A stretch of 64,000 bases of DNA. Source: Bradyrhizobium guangdongense. GTDB taxonomy: Bacteria; Pseudomonadota; Alphaproteobacteria; Rhizobiales; Xanthobacteraceae. The notes under the pieces were generated by a model. That model saw only the letters and a list, made by a program, of their open reading frames with translations. It did no database searches and had not been told where the DNA came from. Positions within the stretch are counted from its first letter, which is position 1. Each line of letters begins with the position of its first letter. The DNA lies in the NCBI RefSeq assembly GCF_006483445.1, contig NZ_PPPT01000071.1:1-64000 (forward strand), written 5' to 3'. This document shows positions 43,042 through 52,501 of this stretch, piece by piece. Made by a program: the position numbers and the translations under genes.

Positions 43042-44154
<1,113 letters not shown>

Positions 44155-44297
44155 CGTAAGCTCCTTGCTCAAACCCTTGAATCGCCTCTCAATGGTATCG
44201 ACAGCGCCGGTTTGGTTTCGTGCAAATATCGCGTAGTTTCGCTCTTTCGACGCCGGTTTCCGGCGCCGTTTGGCTCTTTCACGCTGGAAACGAAACC
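44155..44297. promoter_or_regulatory. Divergent ald / Lrp-regulator promoter
   Basis: GGTTTCGT at 44214-44221 is the exact inverse of ACGAAACC at 44290-44297, 68 nt apart, with another TTTCG box between. Repeated half-sites spread over a divergent promoter are what Lrp-type octamers bind. The spacing is the only support. Confidence 0.45.
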
Positions 44298-44777
44298 GTG
44301 GCTCTGGACCGAAAAGATCTCGCCATCCTCGCGGAACTCACCACCAATGCGCGCGCAAGCCATACCGAGCTCGCCACCAAGGTCGGGCTCTCGAGCACGG
44401 CCCTGGCGCGGCGGCAAAAGGCGCTGGAGGACGATGGCTACATCGAGGCCTACCAGGCCGCGCTCGATCTCGCGCAGTTCGGCCTCACCACGACAGTGCT
44501 GGTCCGGATCGCGCTGGAGAGCCAGAGCGACGAGGCGCTGAAGGCGTTCGAGGCGGAGGTGGTCAAATGCCCCTCGGTGGTCCGCTGCTTCCTGATGTCG
44601 GGCACCGACGACTACATCCTGATCGTGCTGGCGCGTGACATCCAGGATTTCGAGCGCATCCACCGCACCGAATTGTCACGCCTGCCGCGCGTCGCACGCG
44701 TGCAGTCGAGCTTCGCGCTACGCGAGGTGGTCAACCGCGCCGTGCCGCCGGTGGTGTTTCGTGAGACGCAACGCTAG
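44298..44777 (+). CDS. Lrp/AsnC-family transcriptional regulator (AldR-like)
   Basis: 159 residues if started at GTG 44298 (VALDRKDLAILAEL), the standard N-terminus of the family; the frame runs upstream to 44220 without a good site. The N-terminal helix-turn-helix (about 4-55) has NARASHTELATKVGLSSTALARR. The C-terminal RAM domain (about 68-145) has VVRCFLMSGTDDYILIVLARD. It is divergent from ald and is its likely regulator. Confidence 0.88.
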   Translation: MALDRKDLAILAELTTNARASHTELATKVGLSSTALARRQKALEDDGYIEAYQAALDLAQFGLTTTVLVRIALESQSDEALKAFEAEVVKCPSVVRCFLMSGTDDYILIVLARDIQDFERIHRTELSRLPRVARVQSSFALREVVNRAVPPVVFRETQR

Positions 44778-44868
44778 GCGTGATTCGGAAAAATTCGGAG
44801 CGGTTTTCGCTCGTTTCGAACGCGAATGAGGGCATCTGACGCCAAATGCAACGGCTTGGCCCACACCT

Positions 44869-44974
44869 TGCGATGATGGCAATATACACCTGATTTGCCC
44901 GACGGGTCAAGGGCTATTTCGAAAAATCCGTAGCGCCTCGCACCTCGGCCCGGCTACTGTGCATGGGGTTGTTT
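44869..44974 (+). repeat. Dispersed intergenic element, copy A
   Basis: 106 bp whose ends are TGCGATGATG and TGTGCATGGGGTTGTTT, with TTTGCCCGACGGGTC inside. The same blocks in the same order and spacing occur inverted at 62936-63042. The middle differs, so ends and one internal block are conserved. It fills the space after the Lrp-type gene. Confidence 0.75.
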
Positions 44975-45012
44975 TCAACCGATATTGCCGACCCCGCACG
45001 GCCATCCGGCAT

Positions 45013-45225
45013 TTACGACGGAAAATCCGCCGCCTGCACATGGATGCGGTCCGCATGCAGGGACCAGTGATGCAACGCCTGGTCCTTGCAGAATTTCTGC
45101 TTCGCCTGCTCGGTGGCTTCGCTTTCGTCCGAAGCCTCGATCTCCAGGGTGCCCTGGCAGACTTCGCTCTGCCGGCCGTACTGCCCGAGCACGTCCTTCA
45201 TGAACCTGACGACATAGCGTGACAT
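45013..45225 (-). CDS. Conserved-looking small hypothetical protein
   Basis: 70 residues with a strong ribosome site (AGGAGGTG) before the ATG. Soluble, charged, with a predicted alpha/beta pattern: MSRYVVRFMKDVLGQYGRQ, then EASDESEATEQAKQKFCKD. No known motif; two Cys residues. It stands alone between an intergenic element and a dehydrogenase gene. The ribosome site and codon use support a real gene; function unknown. Confidence 0.65.
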   Translation of the reverse strand: MSRYVVRFMKDVLGQYGRQSEVCQGTLEIEASDESEATEQAKQKFCKDQALHHWSLHADRIHVQAADFPS

Positions 45226-45318
45226 GGCACCTCCTGCAGCCCCGGCCGCATTCTAATCCCATTCTGTCCGACTGAGGGAGAGGGATTTTGATGCGGATCA
45301 AGGTCAGCCACGGTTCCG

Positions 45319-46368
45319 CTACCCCGGTGTGACGCCAAACGCCTTGCGGAAGCGCTCCGCGTAGTGCGGCCAGACGTCGGGGTTGATCACCCGCGGCGGG
45401 CGCTTGCCGTCGAGCGCGGCCAACACCTGCTCGGCCGCGATGCGGCCCATGTTCTGGCGGGCTTCGATGGTGACCCCCGCGGTATGTGGGCTCGCCAGCA
45501 CATTGTCGAACTGCAGCAGCGGATGGTCCGGCGGCGGCGGCTCCTTGGACCAGACGTCGAGGCCGGCGCCGGCGATGCGCTTGTCGCGCAAGGCCCCAAG
45601 CAGCGCATCCTCGTCATGGATGAAGCCCCGCGCCGTGGTGACGAAATAGGCATGCGGCTGCATCAGCGCGAACTCGCGCACCCCGATCATGCCGCGGCTG
45701 CCCTTGTCGAGCGGACAGGAGATCGACACGAAGTCGGCACGGCGCAGGAGCTCGTCGAGCTCGACCTTCTCGCCGCCGCGCGCGGCCATCTCCTCGGCCG
45801 TGAGGTACGGGTCGTAGGCCAGCACCTTCATGCCGAGCAGCGTGCTGCACAGCGCTGCGATACGGCGGCCGACATTGCCGAGCCCGACGATGCCGACGGT
45901 CTTGTGCTCGACCTCATTGCCGACGAGATCGTTGCGGTTGACGTTGCGCTCCCTGCGCAGCCGGCGGTCGGACTGGATAATCCGCTTCGACAGCGTGAGC
46001 ATCATGGCGAGCGCGTGCTCGGCGACCGAATGCGCGTTGCCGCCGGACTGGTTGACCACGAGCACGCCCGCCGCCGTACAGGCCTCGACATCGACGGGAT
46101 CGAAACCCGCACCGTTGGAGGACACGAGCAGGAGGTTCGGCATCCGCTTCAGGAGGTCGGCATGGACGTGGAAATGCGGCGCCAGCTCGTCGCGTGCAGC
46201 CCCAACCTGGTAGACATGCGCGGCCTCGAGGACCGGCGCAAAATCAGCCTCCGGACTATCGTTTTCGAGCCGGTCGAGCCGGACGTCGGCCCGCGCTTTC
46301 AGGATGTCGATGTAGATGGGGTTGGCGAGATATTTGACGTAGAAGACGCGCTTGCTGTTGACCGACAT
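45319..46368 (-). CDS. D-isomer 2-hydroxyacid dehydrogenase
   Basis: 349 residues. The NAD fold reads TVGIVGLGNVGRRIAAL (about 157-173), and the catalytic residues are in VTTARGFIHD (Arg), GLDVWSKEP (Glu) and LASPHTAG (His). Related to phosphoglycerate and hydroxypyruvate dehydrogenases. It is divergent from a sulfopyruvate-decarboxylase-like pair, so an oxidation of sulfolactate or a similar 2-hydroxyacid to the keto acid used there is possible, but this is an inference. Confidence 0.87.
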   Translation of the reverse strand: MSVNSKRVFYVKYLANPIYIDILKARADVRLDRLENDSPEADFAPVLEAAHVYQVGAARDELAPHFHVHADLLKRMPNLLLVSSNGAGFDPVDVEACTAAGVLVVNQSGGNAHSVAEHALAMMLTLSKRIIQSDRRLRRERNVNRNDLVGNEVEHKTVGIVGLGNVGRRIAALCSTLLGMKVLAYDPYLTAEEMAARGGEKVELDELLRRADFVSISCPLDKGSRGMIGVREFALMQPHAYFVTTARGFIHDEDALLGALRDKRIAGAGLDVWSKEPPPPDHPLLQFDNVLASPHTAGVTIEARQNMGRIAAEQVLAALDGKRPPRVINPDVWPHYAERFRKAFGVTPG

Positions 46369-46628
46369 CGACCTGCTTCCGGCTCCAGATGGAGGCCGTG
46401 CAGGACCGGCGCGGCATGCGCCCCCTCCATGCTGTCCTCCCGTTCTCTTTGTTGTCGCGGCTTATGACACGGCGACGCCGGCCAAGGCAGACCCTGCGGC
46501 GCAGATCGCCATGCCGGCGCGGACATGTTGACAATCCCGCGGGTCAGGTCAAGTTCGGACCCCAAAGCACCTGAATTGGGCGGCCGCGATTTGCGCTCGG
46601 GATCATCATCGCGGCAAGGGAGGACGAG
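46369..46628. promoter_or_regulatory. Divergent promoter region
   Basis: 260 nt between the hydroxyacid dehydrogenase (minus) and the TPP-enzyme pair (plus). A TTGACA box at 46529-46534 could be part of a plus-strand promoter. GGGAGGACGAG is the ribosome site for 46629. No operator is evident. Confidence 0.4.
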
Positions 46629-47195
46629 ATGGCGATTGCGGAGCAGCACACCCCTCCCCCGACACCTCACGACAAGGCGGAAAAGACCTGGCACGGCATC
46701 GTGCTCCAGACCCTGAAGCGGAACGACGTCAACCTCGTGCCCTACGTGCCCGACCGGGTGCTGACGCCGCTGATCAAGAACCTGCACGCCGACCCCTTCT
46801 TCACGACCTTTGCGACCGCGCGTGAGGAGGAAGCCGTCGGCATCCTCGCCGGCGCATGGATGGCCGGCCGGCGCGGCGCGCTGCTGATGCAGACCTCGGG
46901 CTTTGCCACACTCGCCAACGTGCTGGCCTCGCTCGCGGTGCCCTATCAGATTCCGCTGATCATGTTCGTGTCCGAGCGCGGCACGCTCGGCGAATTCAAC
47001 TACGGCCAGGCGCTGGTCTGCCGCACCACGCGCCCGGTGCTGGATTCGCTGGCGCTCGAGCACCACACCATCACCCGGATCGACGAGCTCGAATTCATCG
47101 TCGACCGCTCGATCAAGCAGGCCGTCGCCACGCAGGCGCCGGTCGCGCTGATCCTCAACCCGCTGCTCACCGGCGGCAAGACGTTCGACAAGTGA
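46629..47195 (+). CDS. TPP-dependent decarboxylase alpha subunit, sulfopyruvate decarboxylase-like
   Basis: 188 residues, only the PYR (N-terminal) domain of a thiamine-diphosphate enzyme, as in ComD. The catalytic Glu lies in ATAREEEAVGILAGAWMAG (about 64-82), with LLMQTSGFATLANVLASLA and PLIMFVSERG following. It works with the PP-domain subunit encoded 8 nt downstream. Sulfopyruvate and phosphonopyruvate decarboxylases share this layout and cannot be separated by sequence alone here. The neighbourhood includes no phosphonate genes, which slightly favours a sulfonate. Confidence 0.8.
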   Translation: MAIAEQHTPPPTPHDKAEKTWHGIVLQTLKRNDVNLVPYVPDRVLTPLIKNLHADPFFTTFATAREEEAVGILAGAWMAGRRGALLMQTSGFATLANVLASLAVPYQIPLIMFVSERGTLGEFNYGQALVCRTTRPVLDSLALEHHTITRIDELEFIVDRSIKQAVATQAPVALILNPLLTGGKTFDK

Positions 47196-47203
47196 GATCA
47201 GCC

Positions 47204-47806
47204 ATGACGTCAGCCAATCGCAACACCAAGGTCATGAACCGCTACGACGTCACCTCGCGCCTGATCGGCAAGCTCAGGAACGAGGAGGCCGTGATCGGCG
47301 GCATCGGCAACACCAATTTCGACCTCTGGGCCGCCGGCCATCGCCCGCAGAATTTTTACATGCTCGGCAGCATGGGACTGGCCTTCCCGATCGCACTCGG
47401 CGTCGCGCTGGCGCAGCCCGATCGCCGTGTCATTGCGCTGGAGGGCGACGGCTCGTTGCTGATGCAACTCGGCGCGCTCTCGACCATCGCATCGCTGAAG
47501 CCGAAGAACCTCACCATGATCGTGTTCGACAACGGCATCTACCAGATTACCGGTTCGCAGCCGACGCCGGCCGCTTCGGTTGCCGACATCGTGGCGATCG
47601 CGGTCGGTTCGGGGCTGACCAACAGCGTCTGGGCTGCGGATGAAGAGGACTTCGAGCGCCTTGTTGATGAATCCTTGAGCGCGTCCGAACCCACCTTGAT
47701 CGCACTGCGCATCGACGACCAGCCGGGCGTCGGCACCACCCGCCGCGATCCCGTTCAGATTCGTGAACGGTTCATGCATGGGCTCGGCGTGCGCCAGCCG
47801 CTTTAA
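47204..47806 (+). CDS. TPP-dependent decarboxylase beta subunit, sulfopyruvate decarboxylase-like
   Basis: 200 residues, the PP (C-terminal) domain of a thiamine-diphosphate enzyme, as in ComE. The TPP/Mg motif runs from EGDGSLLMQLG (about 79-89) to IVFDNGIYQITG (about 105-116). Starts with GIGNTNFDLWAAGHRPQNFY, typical of sulfopyruvate decarboxylase beta subunits. With the preceding gene it would decarboxylate a 3-sulfo- or 3-phosphono-pyruvate to the aldehyde. Confidence 0.8.
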   Translation: MTSANRNTKVMNRYDVTSRLIGKLRNEEAVIGGIGNTNFDLWAAGHRPQNFYMLGSMGLAFPIALGVALAQPDRRVIALEGDGSLLMQLGALSTIASLKPKNLTMIVFDNGIYQITGSQPTPAASVADIVAIAVGSGLTNSVWAADEEDFERLVDESLSASEPTLIALRIDDQPGVGTTRRDPVQIRERFMHGLGVRQPL

Positions 47807-47884
47807 TGATCTGTAATTAACTACACAGCCATCTGACCACTGCGTGATTGCCATCGCAGTGCGAGATTGTGCTATGCGGGATGG

Positions 47885-48259
47885 ATGACCGTCCTCCTCC
47901 GGATTTCTGCCTGGATCCTGGCTGCCGCCGTCGCCTTTGCAACACTTGGCCCGGCCAGCCTTCGACCCCATTCCGACCTCGGCCAGGACGGCGAGCACGC
48001 GCTCGCCTTCGTTCTCGTCGGCCTTGCCTTTGGATTGGCTTATTCAAAACGGCGCTGGTCGGTCGCGATGATCGCCGTCCTCCTGATCGGCGTGCTCGAA
48101 TTGTTGCAATTCTTTGCACCCGGCCGCCATGCGCGGCTGGAAGATTTTGTCGTCGACGCCCTCACCGCCTGCGTCGGCTTTGTGCTGTCGGCTGCAGTCG
48201 AATGGACCATCGCACGCCTGCGCACCAACACCATGACAAGCGAAGGCCCCGCGGAGTAG
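47885..48259 (+). CDS. VanZ-family membrane protein
   Basis: 124 residues with four membrane helices. The VanZ-like core has DGEHALAFVLVGLAFGLAY and ELLQFFAPGRHARLEDFVVDAL, the usual acidic-aromatic marks of the family. The ATG at 47885 has CGGG upstream; an in-frame start at 47867 is weaker. Function of chromosomal VanZ-like proteins is mostly unknown; a role in antibiotic resistance should not be assumed. Confidence 0.78.
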   Translation: MTVLLRISAWILAAAVAFATLGPASLRPHSDLGQDGEHALAFVLVGLAFGLAYSKRRWSVAMIAVLLIGVLELLQFFAPGRHARLEDFVVDALTACVGFVLSAAVEWTIARLRTNTMTSEGPAE

Positions 48260-48294
48260 ATCTCCGCAGGGCCCGCGGATCTCGCGACGAACGG

Positions 48295-48678
48295 TCAGTC
48301 GATGATCTTGATGACCTTGCGCGTCCGCGGCTCGACGATCACACGACGGTCGTTCACGACCGCGTAGCGATACTCGGTGTAGTTCGGCACCGGATGCAGC
48401 ACGACGGTGGGCGGCAGGGGCTCGCCGACAACCACGCGCTCCTCCACCACGACCGAGTGGTCGCGCGGGAGGCCGCCCAGAACGGCATTCGGGATTTCCA
48501 GGCCGGCGCCGACGGCCGCACCGACGGTGCCGCCGACCATCGCGCCGATCGGACCGCCGACCTCGCCGCCCGCACGCGCGCCATTCCGGGCACCCTGCTC
48601 GGTGGTCGACTGGGCAAAGGCTGCGCCTGACGCGAGCAGCGACGCGGCAACCAACGAAATCGCAAGACGGGTCTTCAT
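48295..48678 (-). CDS. Secreted DUF1236-type protein
   Basis: 127 residues from the ATG at 48678 (GGAG 8 nt upstream). A signal peptide ends near GAAFAQ (residue 23). A Gly/Ala-rich stretch (GPIGAMVGGTVGAAVGAG) resembles a glycine-zipper segment. The C-terminus YAVVNDRRVIVEPRTRKV matches the short DUF1236 module frequent in these bacteria. An envelope or periplasmic protein of unknown role. Confidence 0.75.
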   Translation of the reverse strand: MKTRLAISLVAASLLASGAAFAQSTTEQGARNGARAGGEVGGPIGAMVGGTVGAAVGAGLEIPNAVLGGLPRDHSVVVEERVVVGEPLPPTVVLHPVPNYTEYRYAVVNDRRVIVEPRTRKVIKIID

Positions 48679-48773
48679 GTCCAAATCTCCAGTGTTGTGA
48701 TGCGCTCACAACCGATGGAAACGGCGATCGTTCCGGTTCCATCACGGTCGAAGCGCAGCACACAACTGGAGCG

Positions 48774-49676
48774 TTACTGCGTAACAGTTCCGGCAGCGGC
48801 GATCTCGTGGCCTGCCATCAATTCGAGCGCGCGCACCATCGCCGAGTGATCCCAGGCCTTGCCGCCATGCGCGGTGCAAGACGAGAACAATTGCTGGGCG
48901 AACGCCGTGCTCGGCAGTGACAGGCCGAGTGAACGCGCGCCTTCGAGCGCAAGGTTGAGATCCTTCTGGTGCAGCTCGATCCGAAAGCCCGGATCGAAAT
49001 TGCGCTTCACCATACGCTCGCCATGGACTTCGAGAATCCGCGACGAGGCAAAACCGCCCATCAGCGCCTGCCGCACCAGCGCGGGGTCGGCGCCCGCCTT
49101 GGACGCGAACAGCAGCGCCTCGCTCACGGCCTCGATGGTCAGCGCGACGATGATCTGGTTGGCGACCTTGGTAGTCTGGCCGTCACCATTGGCGCCGACG
49201 CGGGTGACGTTCTTGCCCATCTTGTAGAACACGGCCTTCATTGTGTTGAAGGCACGCTCGGGTCCGCCGATCATGATGGTGAGGCTCGCTGCCTTGGCAC
49301 CGACCTCGCCGCCCGACACCGGCGCGTCGAGATAATCAGCCCCGAGCGCCTCGATCTTATTCGCAAACTCCTTGGTCGCGAGCGGCGAGATCGAGCTCAT
49401 GTCGACCACGATCTTGCCCTTGGAGATCCCCTCCGCGACGCCGTCCTTGCCGAACAGCACGGCCTCCACATGCGGCGTGTCCGGCACCATGATGATCACG
49501 GCGTCCGCCTCCTGCGCGACCTCCTTTGCCGACTTGCAGGCAATGCCACCGCCGGCGATCAGCTCGGGTGCGATGGCGCCGACGTCATGCAGGAACAGGC
49601 GATGGCCCGCAGCCTGCAGATGGCCGGCCATCGGCCGTCCCATGGTGCCAAGTCCAATGAAGCCGATATCGATCAT
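48774..49676 (-). CDS. glxR: Tartronate semialdehyde reductase (2-hydroxy-3-oxopropionate reductase)
   Basis: 300 residues from the ATG at 49676. Beta-hydroxyacid dehydrogenase family: NAD fold IGFIGLGTMGRPMAGHL, substrate-binding YLDAPVSGGEVGAK, catalytic Lys in TTKVANQIIVA (about 170). It reduces tartronate semialdehyde to glycerate. The gene is third in the order gcl-hyi-glxR, the complete glycerate branch of glyoxylate use. Confidence 0.9.
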   Translation of the reverse strand: MIDIGFIGLGTMGRPMAGHLQAAGHRLFLHDVGAIAPELIAGGGIACKSAKEVAQEADAVIIMVPDTPHVEAVLFGKDGVAEGISKGKIVVDMSSISPLATKEFANKIEALGADYLDAPVSGGEVGAKAASLTIMIGGPERAFNTMKAVFYKMGKNVTRVGANGDGQTTKVANQIIVALTIEAVSEALLFASKAGADPALVRQALMGGFASSRILEVHGERMVKRNFDPGFRIELHQKDLNLALEGARSLGLSLPSTAFAQQLFSSCTAHGGKAWDHSAMVRALELMAGHEIAAAGTVTQ

Positions 49677-49687
49677 TTCAGGAATCC

Positions 49688-50473
49688 TCAGGTCTCGAAG
49701 GTTTGCGCGGCGTGCCAGGACAGGCCTTCCAGCGTCGTGGTGCGCGGCTTGTATTCGCAGCCGACCCAACCGCGATAACCGATCGCGTCGAGATGGCGGA
49801 ACAGGAAGGGATAGTTGATCTCGCCGGTTCCGGGCTCGTGGCGGCCCGGATTGTCGGCGAGCTGGATATGGGCGATCTGCGGGAGATATTCCTGCATGGT
49901 GCGGGCGAGATCGCCCTCCATGATCTGCATGTGATAGATGTCGTACTGAACGAACAGGTTGTTCAAGCGCACCTCGGAGATGAGCTGCACCGCCTGCTCG
50001 GTCCCATTGAGGAAGAAGCCGGGAATGTCGAGCGTATTAATCGGCTCGACCAGCAGCTTGATGTTCTCCCGCGCCAGAGTCGAAGCGGCAAAACGCAAAT
50101 TTCCGACCAGCGTCTCGTTCAGCTCGCGCGGATCGGCACCCTCGGGCGCGATGCCGACGAGGCAATTGAGCTGATCGCAGTCGAGCGCCTTGGCATAATC
50201 GATGGCGCGGAACACGCCGTCACGGAATTCGGCGACCCGGTCCGGCAGGATGGCGATGCCGCGCTCACCCGCCCCCCAGTTGCCGGCGGGCAGATTGTGC
50301 AGCACCTGGGTGAGCCCGTGGCTGTCGAGCTGCTCGCGCAGCACCGCCTCGTCGAAATCATAGGGAAAGAGATATTCGACCCCGTTGAAGCCTGCGGCCT
50401 TCGCCGCGGCGAAGCGGTCGACAAACGGCATCTCGTTGAACAGCATGGTGAGGTTGGCGGCGAACTTCGGCAT
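49688..50473 (-). CDS. hyi: Hydroxypyruvate isomerase
   Basis: 261 residues, TIM-barrel AP-endonuclease-like fold. Family segments are FAANLTMLFNEMPFVDRFAA, LVEPINTLDIPGFFL, VQYDIYHMQIMEGDL and IQLADNPGRHEPGTGEI. It interconverts hydroxypyruvate and tartronate semialdehyde. Start 14 nt after the gcl stop, with GGGAGGACG. Confidence 0.9.
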   Translation of the reverse strand: MPKFAANLTMLFNEMPFVDRFAAAKAAGFNGVEYLFPYDFDEAVLREQLDSHGLTQVLHNLPAGNWGAGERGIAILPDRVAEFRDGVFRAIDYAKALDCDQLNCLVGIAPEGADPRELNETLVGNLRFAASTLARENIKLLVEPINTLDIPGFFLNGTEQAVQLISEVRLNNLFVQYDIYHMQIMEGDLARTMQEYLPQIAHIQLADNPGRHEPGTGEINYPFLFRHLDAIGYRGWVGCEYKPRTTTLEGLSWHAAQTFET

Positions 50474-50487
50474 GATGTGCGTCCTCC

Positions 50488-52278
50488 CTATTCGGCCGGC
50501 TGGAGCACGCTGGGCCGCGCGCTTGCGACCTCGTCGAGCGGCAGATCCAGCACTTCCTCGAACTCGACGATGTTGTCGATCTCGGTACCCATCGCGATAT
50601 TGGTGACGCGCTCCAGGATGAACTCGACCACCACGGGCACGCGGTGCTTGGCCATCAACTCGCGCGCGGTCGCAAAAGCGGCCTGCGCGTCCTTCGAGTC
50701 CCTGACGCGGATCGCCTTGCAGCCGAGACCTTCGGCGACAGCCACATGGTCGACGCCATAGACGCCGAGCTCGGGCGCGTTGATGTTCTCGAAAGAAAGC
50801 TGGACGTGATAGTCCATCTCGAAACCGCGCTGCGCCTGGCGGATCAGGCCGAGATAGGAATTGTTCACGACGACGTGGATGTAGGGCAGATTGAACTGCG
50901 CCCCGACCGCGAGCTCCTCAATCAGGAACTGGAAGTCGTAATCCCCTGAAAGCGCCACGATGTCGCGATCCGGACAGGCCGCGCGCACGCCAAGGGCGGC
51001 GGGCAATGTCCAGCCGAGCGGCCCCGCCTGCCCCGCATTGATCCAGTTGCGCGGCTTGTAGACGCCAAGAAACTGCGCGCCTGCGATCTGCGACAGCCCG
51101 ATCACCGAGACGTAGCAGGTGTCGCGACCGAAGGCCTTGGTCATCTCCTCATAGACGCGCTGCGGCTTGATCGGCACGTTGTCGAAGTGGCTCTTGCGTA
51201 GCATCGAGCGCTTGCGATCGAGGCAGGCGGCGGGCCACGCCTGGCGCTCGCGCAGCCTGCCGGACCGGCGCCACTCCCTGGCGACGGTGACGAAGAGTTC
51301 AAGTGCGGCCTTGGCATCCGAGACGATACCGAGATCGGGGTTGAACACGCGGCCGATCTGCGTCGGCTCGATATCGACGTGAACGAATTTGCGGCCCTTG
51401 GTGTAGGTCTCGACCGATCCGGTGTGGCGGTTGGCCCAGCGGTTGCCGATGCCGAGCACGAAATCGGAGTCCAGCATATTGGCGTTGCCGTAGCGGTGGC
51501 TGGTTTGGAGGCCGACCATCCCGGCCATCAGCACGTGATCATCGGGAATGGCACCCCACCCCATCAGCGTCGGCACGACAGGAACATTCGCGATCTCCGC
51601 GAATTCGACCAGCAGATCGGAGGCGTCGGCATTGATGATGCCACCGCCCGCGACGATCAGCGGCCGTTCGGCCGCGTTCAGCATTTCCAGCGCCTTCTCG
51701 ACCTGCTTGCGCGTCGCGGTCGGCTTGTAGACCGGCAGCGGTTCATAGGTTTCGTCGTCGAACTCGATCTCGGCGAGCTGCACATCGAGCGGCATGTCGA
51801 TCAGCACCGGCCCCGGACGGCCCGAGCGCATGATGTGGAAGGCCTGGCTGAACACACGGGGCACCAGTGCCGGCTCGCGCACCGTCACCGCCCATTTGGT
51901 CACGGGTTTTGCAATCGATTCGATGTCGACGGCCTGGAAGTCTTCCTTGTAGAGCCGCGCGCGTGGCGCCTGCCCGGTGATGCAGAGGATCGGGATGGAA
52001 TCGGCGATCGCCGAATAGAGCCCGGTGATCATGTCGGTTCCTGCCGGCCCCGAGGTGCCGATACACACGCCGATGTTGCCGGCCTTCGCCCGCGTGTAGC
52101 CCTCCGCCATGTGCGACGCGCCCTCGACATGGCGCGCCAGAATGTGGTGGATCGAGCCGCGCTTCTTCAGTGCCGAATAAAGCGGGTTGATCGCGGCGCC
52201 GGGAACGCCGAAGGCAGTGGTGATGCCTTCCTTCTCCAGGATACGGACGGCTGCATCGACAGCTCGCATCTTCGCCAT
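50488..52278 (-). CDS. gcl: Glyoxylate carboligase
   Basis: 596 residues; joins two glyoxylate molecules to tartronate semialdehyde and CO2. TPP enzyme with the distinctive [14 protein letters not shown] segment in which Val replaces the usual catalytic Glu of the family, and the TPP motif [12 protein letters not shown] to [17 protein letters not shown]-type middle domain near 190-330. First gene of gcl-hyi-glxR; GAGGT precedes the ATG. A perfect palindrome at 52334-52350 lies just upstream. Confidence 0.94.
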   Translation of the reverse strand: MAKMRAVDAAVRILEKEGITTAFGVPGAAINPLYSALKKRGSIHHILARHVEGASHMAEGYTRAKAGNIGVCIGTSGPAGTDMITGLYSAIADSIPILCITGQAPRARLYKEDFQAVDIESIAKPVTKWAVTVREPALVPRVFSQAFHIMRSGRPGPVLIDMPLDVQLAEIEFDDETYEPLPVYKPTATRKQVEKALEMLNAAERPLIVAGGGIINADASDLLVEFAEIANVPVVPTLMGWGAIPDDHVLMAGMVGLQTSHRYGNANMLDSDFVLGIGNRWANRHTGSVETYTKGRKFVHVDIEPTQIGRVFNPDLGIVSDAKAALELFVTVAREWRRSGRLRERQAWPAACLDRKRSMLRKSHFDNVPIKPQRVYEEMTKAFGRDTCYVSVIGLSQIAGAQFLGVYKPRNWINAGQAGPLGWTLPAALGVRAACPDRDIVALSGDYDFQFLIEELAVGAQFNLPYIHVVVNNSYLGLIRQAQRGFEMDYHVQLSFENINAPELGVYGVDHVAVAEGLGCKAIRVRDSKDAQAAFATARELMAKHRVPVVVEFILERVTNIAMGTEIDNIVEFEEVLDLPLDEVASARPSVLQPAE

Positions 52279-52333
52279 GTCTGACCTCGCTCGTTGGGGT
52301 TCTTTCGAGCGTGATCATCGATGGCGTAAGTGG

Positions 52334-52350
52334 CGATCTCAACGAGATCG
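52334..52350. promoter_or_regulatory. Perfect palindrome upstream of gcl
   Basis: CGATCTC-AAC-GAGATCG, 7-bp exact arms, 56 nt before the gcl start in an otherwise unstructured 223-nt gap after tctA. It could be the operator of the IclR-type or GntR-type regulator of this island, or a short hairpin. Confidence 0.45.
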
Positions 52351-52501
52351 ATTTTATTTTCCACGATGCGGCAGCCGCAGAAAAATCGCGGCGGGCTCAA
52401 TCAGTTAGATCGAGGGACGCGTGAAACCGGATCACGCGAAGATGCAAACTTTTGGAATGCCCGATAGCGGAATCAAATCGAAGCTGGCGAGCTCCGTTCC
52501 G

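Noticed and set aside
47885-48259. Glycopeptide-resistance VanZ
   Set aside because: Only the small VanZ-like membrane domain is present, without any other van gene.
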